NCBI GenBank assembly: GCA_015680685.1
Contig: MNCI01007854.1
Coordinates: forward strand, 295,349 to 359,348
Origin: Gnetum montanum
Lineage: Eukaryota > Streptophyta > Gnetopsida > Gnetales > Gnetaceae
DNA length: 64,000 nt
Reading direction: 5' to 3'
Each line of letters begins with the position of its first letter. The first letter of the stretch is position 1. Below the pieces are notes generated by a model. The model was not told the DNA's origin. It made no database searches and saw only the letters and a program-made list of their open reading frames with translations. This document shows positions 45,342-55,200 of the stretch, one piece after another. A program made the position numbers and the translations under genes.

Positions 45342-46868
45342 ATGGAAATCCATCATGACCTTTCCATGCCTTTAACGTTAGCAGGTCCACAGGGCAAGTT
45401 CATGAGATAGTTGGACCCTAACATGATAGATTGGAGGTCAACCACAACTAGCACCATAGTAGCCTTAGAAGCATCCCCAAACTAGCCCGAGCATCTAGTC
45501 CAAACTCTAGACTTAGAGACTGAGGATGTGACCGAGGACCCTCTCGTCAAGACGCCTGTGACTACATCAAAGGGGGAGACAAAAACGCTGAAAATTAGCT
45601 CCCTCCTAGACACGCAAACGCACAAAAACGTAGCCAAGATTTTGCAAGACAACATCAGCGTCTTTGCATGGTTGTACAGCGACATGCCGAGTCTAGATCT
45701 GCAGTTGATACAACACAACATTATCCTAGACCCACACATGAAGGTAGTTAAGCAGAAGGCTAGCAAGGTTAAGTCAGAAATCGCACTAGCTGTGAGGGAT
45801 GAAATCACCAAGCTATACCAAGCCGGTTTCATCCATGTGGTTGATTACTCAGAGTGGGTGTCCAACATAGTTGTAGTTTCGAAGAAAACAGGAGGAATAT
45901 GAATCTGTATAGACTTCCAGGATTTGAACAAGGCAACGATCAAGGACAACTTCACACTTCCAAGCATTGATTAGCTCATCGACACCACAGCTGGTCATGC
46001 TCTGCTATCCTTCATGGATGGTTTCTCCGGATACAACCAAATCCACATTAACCCAGAGCACCAGCTGTCAATAGCCTTCATGACCTCATGGGGGACCTTC
46101 TGCTACACCATGATACCCTTCGGGCTCAAGAATGCTGGAGCAACCTATCAGAAAGCCATGACTTACATTTTTAGCGACTATATCCTTGAAACAATGAACG
46201 ATTACGTGGATGATATAACAGTTAATTCAAAAGAGGTAGTTGATCATCCATGCGATCTAGGAATAGTCCTCAAACATTGTCAAATGCACAACTTATGCCT
46301 CAATCCTAAGAAGTGCGTCTTCGGGGTGAAAACCAAATGCATGTTAGGGTTCATAGTATCAGAGGCCAGAATACGGGTGGACCCTGAAAAAGTCAAGGCC
46401 ATCATCAACCTAGTGCCTCCCACAAATCTCAAGGAACTACATGGTTTACAAGGTAGGGTATAGTTTATTTGAAGGTTCATAGCAAGGTTGACTGACAAGT
46501 TACACCCCATGCAAGATCTTCTAAAAAATGGGGTTAACTTTGAGTGGACAACCTAGTGTCAACAAGCCTTCGACGACCTAAAGGAGGAGCTTTCACACCT
46601 CCCAACCATGCATCTGCCACAAGGGGACAAACCCTTCTTTATCTTCCTTGCCACCTTCGACACATTTGTCGTGGCACTGCTATGTCAAAAACAAGATGAT
46701 GGTTCTGAGATACCAGTGTATTACCTAAGCCACGCACTAATAGCGCACAAGGCGAAATACAATGAGGTGGAGAGGAACTACCTTGCCTTAGTGTTCACAC
46801 TAAAGAACTGGAGGCATTACCTATTCTGCAGTAAGAACAACGTCATCTGCAAAAGCAATATACTCTAG
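45342..46868 (+). pseudogene. Tat-2 reverse transcriptase and RNase H remnant
   Basis: From ATG 45342 the frame runs through the RT fingers (YQAGFIHVVDYSEWVSNIVV at about 45815), SFMDGFSGYNQIHI, CYTMIPFGLKNAGATYQ and the catalytic NDYVDDITV (about 46199-46225), then KKCVFGV and LGFIVSEARIRVDPEK. The RNase H part has PFFIFLATFDTFVVALLCQK and EIPVYYLSHALIAHKAKYNE. Stops occur at CGA or CAG positions that remain intact in Tat-1 (for example 46461 TAG and 46470 TGA). No frameshift is needed across most of RT. Confidence 0.9.
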
Positions 46869-46961
46869 GCTATCACTAACAACCTATACAAGAGTAGCAA
46901 GATAGCCTGTTAGAAGGCAATAATCGCAGAGTTCGATTTACACTATGTAAGCCAATCGTCG

Positions 46962-47384
46962 ATGAAGGGTCAAGCCATAGCGACCCAACTCACGGTCTCG
47001 CCCGTCAATGACCAAGCCATCATAGACCCCGAATTCCTGGACGAGCACGTTAGTAATATCGACATTGTCTCATCACATCTCGAAGCCACTTTACACTTCG
47101 ACGGCGCCTCAACCGCACTAGGGGGTAGCATTGCTGCCGTCATCACACTCCCTTCTGGGGAAATGCATCCATCCGCATATCGTTTTACGTTCCCTTGTAC
47201 CAACAATGTGGCAGAATATGAGGGGTTACTCAGAGGCCTCTTAATGGCCCAAGCACTGCATATACAACACCTGGCAATCCAAGGAGATTCACAACTAGTC
47301 ATGAATCAAATCACTGAAGTCTACACCTGCAAGGCTACGCACCTACAACCCTACTGCGACCTACCAAAAACCCTACTTAAGTAA
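46962..47384 (+). pseudogene. Tat-2 second (archaeal-type) RNase H
   Basis: An open stretch of 140 codons with LHFDGASTALGGSIAAVI, TNNVAEYEGLLRGLLMAQAL and AIQGDSQLVMNQI. This is the Asp, Glu and Asp pattern of the additional RNase H that Tat elements carry between RNase H and integrase. The catalytic acids are present. The domain is absent from Tat-1. Confidence 0.85.
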
Positions 47385-47639
47385 TTTGCAACCACAAATG
47401 TGCAACACGTGCCATGCAACGAGAACACCGTGGCATACGCCTTAGCTACTCTAGCGTTAAACATTCCATCACATTCCTTGGAAAATCTGCCAACTTCGAT
47501 TATCGAATGCACAAAGCCTATCACTCAGGTGGAACACGTGGCCTCTGTCAATGCTGCGAGTACCTAGGAGTGGTATTCCCACATTAAAGCTTACTTGCAG
47601 CATGGCAAGCCCCTAGGTGGATTGACATTTGCCCAGAGA

Positions 47640-48812
47640 GATGTAATCTGTAGGTGTGCCTGACAATATGTGCTCATGGGAAATGACGCCCTGTGCTGAC
47701 GTTCCTACAACGGGATATTGCTGACATGTATGGGTGGCGAGCAAGCGCAAAAGGTAGTTAATAAAGTGCATGAGGGGTTGTGCGGTGGACACATAGCACC
47801 TAGGGCTATGGCTGCAAAAATCAAATGCCTAGGGTACTATTGGCCCCACATGGAGCATGACTGCATGTCGAAAGTCAAGACGTGCGACACGTGCCAGAGA
47901 TACGCAAATCTCATACACGTAGCACCTATGGACCTGCACCTAACGCAAATCATGTGGCCCTTTCAACGATGGGGATTAGACCTCATAGGGCCTATCACGC
48001 CTAAGTCCTTCGCAGGGCATAGTTTCATTATCACTGGCATTAAGTACTTTACTAAGTGGGTGGAGGCTATCCCGCTAAGGAAGATGACATCTCAGCAAAT
48101 CTGCCATTTCAACTTGGACAACATCGTAACCAGATTTGGGCCTTCAATGACTATTGTGATCGACAATGGGCCACAGTTCAGCAGTACGGAAACTCGAACC
48201 TTTTGCAACAATCTAGGCATGAAACAATCATTCTCCTCCCCCTATTATCTGCAGGGGAACAAGCAGGCGAAGGCTATAAATAAGTCCATCATCAACTTGC
48301 TAAAGCGGATGCTTAACAATAGTAAGAGGCGGTGGCATGAGCAAATCCTTTACGTTCTGTGGGCCTACAGGACGACATGCAGAACTGCAATAAGTAAAAC
48401 TCCTTACAGCCTTGTTTACGGATCTGAAGCTGTGTTGCCTCTTGAGTTGTAGGTACTTGCACTTCGAATGATTTTATCTGACGTCGTGAGCAAAGCCTAG
48501 AACAACAAGTTGCGGACTATCGACCTCGACTCAATAGAGGAGAAGCGCGCGCAGACGCTAAGACGCATTGAGCACTACTAGAGCAAGCAACAACAGAAGC
48601 ACCATGCAGACCCACATCGATGGCTAATGCAGAAGGGAGACCTCGTCCTCAAGGCCATCTGCGAGCACATGAGCAAATTCTCAGCCAACTGGGAAGGCCC
48701 TTACATGGTCACTAAAGTCTTCGGGAATGGAGCCTTCAAGTTGGTGGACATAGATGGCAACGAGTTCGCCAACTCGGTGAATCACTCGTACCTCAAGCTG
48801 TACTATGTTTGA
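47640..48812 (+). pseudogene. Tat-2 integrase remnant
   Basis: An HHCC zinc finger (GHIAPRAMAAKIKCLGYYWP, CDTCQRYAN, 47780-47920), then the catalytic core with LDLIGP and IDNGPQF. The third acidic residue is replaced: QAKAINKSI where Tat-1 has VEAINKSI. The C-terminal part has WEGPYMVTKVFGNGAFKL and ends LKLYYV at TGA 48810-48812. A long open frame of 244 codons (47718-48452) ends at a TAG that is CAG in Tat-1. Confidence 0.9.
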
Positions 48813-48832
48813 AGCACAATGGCAACCACCAC

Positions 48833-49019
48833 CGTCCACTACGACGATAAACTGGCAACGGCACCGAGCAGCGTCTACAATGACATTAAACTAGTGACAT
48901 CGAGCACCGTCCGCCATGACGTAAAATTGGCATGGCCTGTCCGCTACAATGATAAACTGGCATGTACGGTCTGCTAGGACCTTAAACTAGCACACGGTCT
49001 ACCGAGACCCTAAACTGGG
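48833..49019 (+). repeat. Hairpin motif array, block C of Tat-2
   Basis: Six units in 187 bp start 20 bp after the integrase stop. Perfect arms: CGTC-CACTAC-GACG, CGTC-CGCCAT-GACG, GGTC-TGCTAG-GACC and GGTC-TACCGA-GACC, each followed by (A/T/G)TAAACTRGCA or CTAAACTGGG. Confidence 0.8.
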
Positions 49020-50074
49020 TTTGTGTCACATCCCCAACGTGCGTCTACACCAAGTACGTATTAGATGAGCATGCATGGTGTTGATGTGTGGGTGGGACGT
49101 CGCAGCTCTGGAACACGGTTCACGATGCACTAAGAACGTGGTTTGGGATACACGTGACGTCGCCACCCTTGACATCATGCTGACCCTCCAGAGATGGTGA
49201 CCCACGTGATCAAGGGCATTATAATGCTGACCCTCCAGGGCATTATACTGGTCCTCCGAACCTATCACCGCCACGACCCATCGCCCTGACTATAGTTCCT
49301 TGGCTAATTCATGCAGCTGGAGTTCCAGCAGTATTGTGGCCCAGCCACAATATTGTTACTCTCCAACCCCTTGTGAACACCTTGGCTCGTACGACATTTA
49401 GCTATGTGGTAGCCGATCCCTTAGCTGAATTGAGAATGTGTGCCTTTGGCAGGGATTCCAGAGCATCTGCACTCACAGCACCTCCCAGCGTCTTCGGGGC
49501 CAGCTTCTCCATGCCGATGCTACCAAGGCCGTTGCTGGCCTTCCTGCTTTGGACATTTCATGCCAGCGACGATGCCCAATAGCTTCAACAATGCCAACAG
49601 CCAGCAAGACCTTTGCCCCTGCAGGCACGGCTTGCAACAACAGCAAATGCTACAATGTTGCGAAGCAAGTGCCTTGACTAACTCAATTACTTCAGAGTGC
49701 AAATTCCATTACGTGTGTAACACAACTCGTCGTATGGAAAGCATTTGTAGGCAGGTCAAAACCCTTCACGGATGTAACGCAACTCATCCTGCAAAGGAAA
49801 CACCTGTCCTACGAGAGGTTGAAGAACAGTGCTAGCCAAAGATGAAAATGCGAACAAGTCCCTCATGAGCACTCCGACGAAGAACTCTGTTAAACATCAT
49901 CTTTGCTCTCTGCCTTAACCTCTGCAAAACTAATGCAACACTCTCAAGTGCGGCCAAGCAACGTCTCAACACTTACCTAGCGACAACCTCAACATTGTGC
50001 TTGCTGCAGTGTTTCATATTCTGTCAATGTCTATCGAGCCCATTCTCTAGATGTCAACAAAGAGGGGTCAACAA
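49020..50074 (+). other. Non-coding 3' tail of Tat-2
   Basis: Collinear with 5954-7012. No gene. It ends AAAGAGGGGTCAACAA, the expected polypurine region before the LTR. Confidence 0.6.
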
Positions 50075-51595
50075 TGAAACACCCCAAAAAATTTGAAGTT
50101 ATTCTTGCTTCACTAGGCCTCACATTTCGCGCAGCACCACGGTAGTTCTTCAGGAGGAGAACGCTCTGAATTCAGGCCATCCAGCTCGGCAAATTTTCTA
50201 CTTTAAGTGTAAGCAAGCTCTACAGATCAGCCCGCCTATCCACCCAAGTAGTTTGCCTAGCCGACAGCCTGCTCAGAAACGGTGCACAAAGTTGACAGCA
50301 GTGCTCAGGATGCACAAAACAATTCGACAAGTTTTCTAAGTCACGAAGTCTGCTGCGTTCCGCTATGTAGCATAGCAAGCTTCAGAAAACAATTGTAGAA
50401 AGAAGTGCCATGCTACGCTACGCTACGTAACGTAGCGTAGCATGGCAACAACTATACAACCAGCTCCCTCGCTCAACTTCAAGTCCCTCAACAATGTCCC
50501 TTTCCATCAGGAAGCGGCGGACCATGTCTGCTGCTATGCTACGCTGAGCTACATGGTGCAGCAAGGCATAGCAATCCTGTGAAAGAGACAGAAGGCAGCT
50601 CAAATGGTAGAATCAACAAGTCTCGCAACGCAGGAAGCAAAGTCTGCACATTGGCAAAATTTTCGCAACTAAGGCTAGTCGCTATGCTACGTAGTGTAGC
50701 ATAGTGTAGTAAGCATGTAACACACATGTAGTAGAACACACGATAAGGTGTTACGCTACAAAGCACAGCAGAGTATGCGGGTGGTTGTGCAACATCAATG
50801 CGTTTCACCTAATTGGACCGTTGGCACACGTCTCCAGACGCTGACGACGTAATTATGACGTAGCAGACTCACAGTTACAGCATGGCAGGCTCGCACTTTA
50901 ACAATCATGCAGATCCAACGATCGTGCATGGCACGTGCCGCATCAACAAGTCAACGTGGGCCCAAGGCACGTGACGTCCAAACCACCCCCTTCACGTACC
51001 CTTGGTCCTATAAATACCCCAACATGCAACATTCAAAGGGTTTGAATTTTTTCAATTCTTCGACTTCTCCTCTCTTTGACATTGTAACATTGAGCATTGT
51101 AAGCTTTCTGTTTGACACTGCAAACAATTAGCATCTTCAACTGACATTTTGTTTTGTTTCCCTTTTACCACCTTGGTAAAACCCCGCATTGTCAATACCT
51201 AAGACCACACCCAAGCACACAACTTGTTTTGCTCTACACATCCCAATTACTCTCAAGATCTTTGCACTCCGTCACGATGTGCAATCGACTGTATCCACCT
51301 CGACAGAGCAAACTTGTAGCTTTAGAGCGATGCATTCTTCTAACTGCATTTTACTTTGTTTCCTACTTATTGTCGTGTGTCACATTGTTTTCTACGTTAT
51401 TTACTTTCAAGCATTACTTCGCATTTTCATTCCCATTTTCAAGTTATATGTTGCAAAAGACTAATCGACCAGACTGTTCAAGGCACCTCGTATCCACACA
51501 CACCCAACATGGCCCTCCCGCAGATACAGGGTCAAAATTGTTGCGCCTGCCGACCCCTTGGTGTTTTCCAACCACCAACATTTTCAATCACTACA
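50075..51595 (+). repeat. 3' LTR of Tat-2
   Basis: 1521 bp, TGAAACACCCC to CAATCACTACA, with a TATA box at 51009-51016 and a 40 bp inverted repeat at 50407-50446 (16 bp arms GCCATGCTACGCTACG). It differs from the 5' LTR at many sites, so the insertion is old. Confidence 0.9.
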
Positions 51596-51600
51596 CGTAT
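51596..51600. repeat. Target duplication CGTAT of Tat-2 (right)
   Basis: Counterpart of 33964-33968. Confidence 0.6.
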
Positions 51601-52203
51601 CCTGTTATATTTGATTTTATTTATTGCCACGGATTGAAAAGTGGTTAATACGATAACCTCTATCTACATATTTGAGTTAAATCAACTTTTATTTGTTAAT
51701 GCACATGGTTTAGTTTTAAATTTTTGCAATAGTTTAATGTGTTAACAGTATCAACCCTTTTCTTGGCTCTCCTCAAGAGAATCTAAAACCCTTTTATTTA
51801 AGCCTACATCAGCCATTTTAAATATTTTAAGTTTGCAACAAAATCAGAGAACAAGAAAGAGAAAAAGAGATTACAAACGATACATTTAAAAACTTGTATT
51901 AACCAAGGGACTGATGACACTTTCATGCGATGATAAATTAAGTCTGTACGGCAATGTAATGAAGAATACAAAAGAGTCGGGTCGTCTTATGCCGGCAATT
52001 TTCTTTACATGTTCTTTAATACTCCCATGATGATAATAAAAATGCGCATTTATTACAATATTATAAAAAATCCACCTAAAATTTTCATGTTTAACAGTAT
52101 ATTACACTTGCAGTGCTTTTGAACTCTGCTCTTTTGGGTACTTGAATTATAAAGCTATTATTGAGTCTGCATATGGAATCAATGAGGTATTGAGACTTGG
52201 AAA
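51601..52203. other. Sequence between Tat-2 and the dismutase gene
   Basis: No gene seen. It probably includes the 3' UTR of the dismutase gene (minus strand) next to 52204. Confidence 0.4.
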
Positions 52204-55200
52204 CTAAACAGCCGATTGAATCCCAATAACACCTGAGATAAAATTTTCAAATTATATCAAAGGAGAGCGAAAACATAAAGGTTGAATAATCTATTGCTGA
52301 ACTGAAAAACGCAAATTCAAACCGAAAAAAAAAAAAAGAATATCCAGAAATACCGCATGCAACTCTGCCACCAGCATTTCCAGTAGTTTTGCTCAACTCA
52401 TGTCCACCTGCATGTGCAAAGGCTATAAAGCAACTCGATATTCAAAGATGAATGATTTAGTAAATAATATTAAATTGGTATTTTAAATGGTATTATTGAT
52501 TCCTGTAACAGATGAAAATTCACTTTGCTGATAGTTATAAAGGAGGCAGTACCGTATTATTTGCATGAATACATCTGAAATACTTGACGGAAAAGTTAAA
52601 ACAGAACATATTCACGAATTGCATGGTAGTTGAATAATAAAGCTCTAAACGGAGGCTTCCATGCAGCACTGCACATATGACATCGGTGTTTTTTTGAAAG
52701 ATACACCAAAAGATCAAGAATGAAAATTTACAGGGAAAAGAAAAGAAAAGCTCTGGATACCTTCACAATCACATCATTCTGCCTGGCTATTCAAGCAGAA
52801 ACAATTTTATGAAACAAAATTAGAATAAATATGGTGCAACATAACAAAATATGCTAATAGCAATTCTGCATGCTAGGAATGATAGAACATATTTCGATCT
52901 AATGACACAAGATGCTTCAGCACTGCACCTTCATTGGTTTTAATCCAATGACATTTCTGATGGTAAATGGTATTGAGAACAAAGTTAAAAACAAATATGA
53001 CAGTTTTTGCATTGAAATTACCGCAATAACAGACAATAGTGATGAACGATCATTTTTTGAGATAAAACAATGAAGTTGTTCGACACTACGGAAACAACCC
53101 AGAAATCAACAACATTTAGCTTGACATATTGGAAAGAGATATCCAGAAACTAACAAACAAACTCATTTAATGATATTTTCAGATTTTGGGTTACCAAGAC
53201 CACTTATTGTAAACTAAGAAAATGCAGATGAAAGCACGAAGAATAATCTCTTTGATGTCAGAAACCTGATTGTCAAGTTTTAGGCTTAAAAAGAATATAT
53301 AGGTATAGATATTAGCAATTTAGCATGAAATAGTACTGTCACATGGTGTTAAAAACATTGCAAGAGGCATGACTTGTTTCCATAAACATATGCAAACTGA
53401 CGATAACATTTCTTAGTCACATGCATAAGAAGGCCATTTGGAATCTGGATTGATGGTGATAAAGAATTCAGTTATCAAAACGCAGCATCCTGCAAAGGCA
53501 ACTAAATTGCTACAAAAGGTGCCATGGTTCAACAATGGCAGTTTCACAATGCAGTAGAGTTACTACTCTTCCTTGCCTTCCTCAATTTGAATAAGTCATC
53601 AAAAAACAACATAGCATTCTTTCAGATCACACGTTTACAATCATTTAGTCTATGTAACCTACTAGATGGTTAAGTTCCAAAAGCCCGAAGCTTCAATGCT
53701 CATCCCGTCAATTGTAGTTTGGAGGGTCAGTGGATGAGTGAAAGCTTAACCTCTTTAAGTAACTGTGCCCAGAGATGGTTAACTTCTCTGACTCTCAAAT
53801 TTGAAGTATGACTTTCTGGATGTGAAATAAGCCAAGCATTCAGCTAGAAAAGCTTATGATATGTCAATAAAGGCCTTGAGTTGTCACCCCTATGGCAGAT
53901 TTAACAATCAGTGGACAATTTATTGAATGTGGGCATATCTATGGACGGATCTGAATCTTTTAATAACTTTCGTTTCTCAATTTGGGAACAGGCATCTCAA
54001 TGAAACTATCTTGAAACATGGTATGTCATGCATTTTAATATTATACAAAGAGAAAAAATATTCGAAAAATAAAGCATAACAAACCTCTGCCAAGGTCATC
54101 TGGATCAGCATGCACAACAACAGCCCTTCCAATTATAGAATGTGGTTCCTTCAGAGGAATCTACAAAACAAAAGCACATAATTTCCACTACAAGGCCATT
54201 AAAAAATACACCTAATGAAGCTAACCTGAAGCAAAATCCAATGCACGTGTGACTTCTAAGAAGAACAACTATTAATCCCATGAATGCAGAGACCAAACAG
54301 AAATCTCACTTGATAATCTCGAATAGATATTTCAGCCACACCTGACACAATTCCAACATTAATAATGCTTTAGCCGAATTATCGAGGGTCAACCAATGTA
54401 CCTGGTGTTTTTGCAAGAAAACTTCCATTACAAGACCATTTGAAAATATTAATAATTTATTCCAATAGGCCTTGCAAAATAACCATACGCATACAACCCA
54501 GAGGAAACTTTTTCTTGCCAAACGGGGTATTAATGCACCCATTTCCAACTCAGCAAATCAACAACCTGATACAAGTGACATTTATGTGCATGGTTTTCTA
54601 GTTTCCAATTATCCCATACCATGTAAATAAAATTAACATCGATAACCTTTCCCTCTTCAATTTAAATTACTTCAAAACACTTATTCACTTTTCACACAGA
54701 CAAATCATCAAACAGTTTGTGCATAAGATATATTTTCCACACAACAATATATCATTTTCTCTTTTGTCAAAGAAGATGATTTTAGGTTTTTATATACAAC
54801 AAATATTTTAAATCAGATCTGTAGTAGATGCTTTGAATAGGCAGTGAAGCGAAAAAAATGGTATTCTTCACTGTTATGCAAAGAAAAGATGGACCACATC
54901 ATCTTGATTGGTTTACAAAAAATGTTTTTAAACCTAAGGTAAAAAAATTTCTTGATTTTAATTCTTCTGTAATCATCAAAGAAAAAAAAAACAAGTAACC
55001 ATGTCACTTTTAATCCTGAAATCTCATATGAAAGGAACTACATTAGGATCAAAAGCAAAATGTGTCTACGGTAACTTTTCACTTGTTTTATGCAATCTGA
55101 ATCTGCATGTTTTATTTTTAGAATTTTAATCAGGTTTTTTTAAACTCAAGAGAGATTTGTTGAGAAGCATTGGTTGCCCTTAAAGTATTTTTAAGATTAT

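Larger units (their letters stand above)
33969..51595 (+). mobile_element. Tat-lineage Ty3/gypsy retrotransposon Tat-2 (17.6 kb) with antisense gene
   Basis: Full-length structure: 5' LTR, leader, gag, protease, hairpin block A, antisense gene, hairpin block B, RT-RNase H, second archaeal-type RNase H, integrase, hairpin block C, tail, 3' LTR. LTR ends are TGAAA...CTACA, flanked by TGTAT (33964-33968) and CGTAT (51596-51600), a 5 bp duplication with one C/T difference. The dual RNase H and the gag type place it in the Tat lineage (Ogre and relatives). All coding parts contain stops. The 5.7 kb between protease and RT is far larger than the short intron known at that place in Ogre elements. 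Confidence 0.9.

Noticed and set aside
33969-51595. Endogenous plant pararetrovirus
   Set aside because: LTRs, target duplication, integrase and dual RNase H identify a Ty3/gypsy Tat element; no movement protein or coat motifs were seen.
51154-51648. 164-codon open frame at the Tat-2 3' LTR end
   Set aside because: It lies in LTR sequence and the other Tat LTRs do not keep it open.
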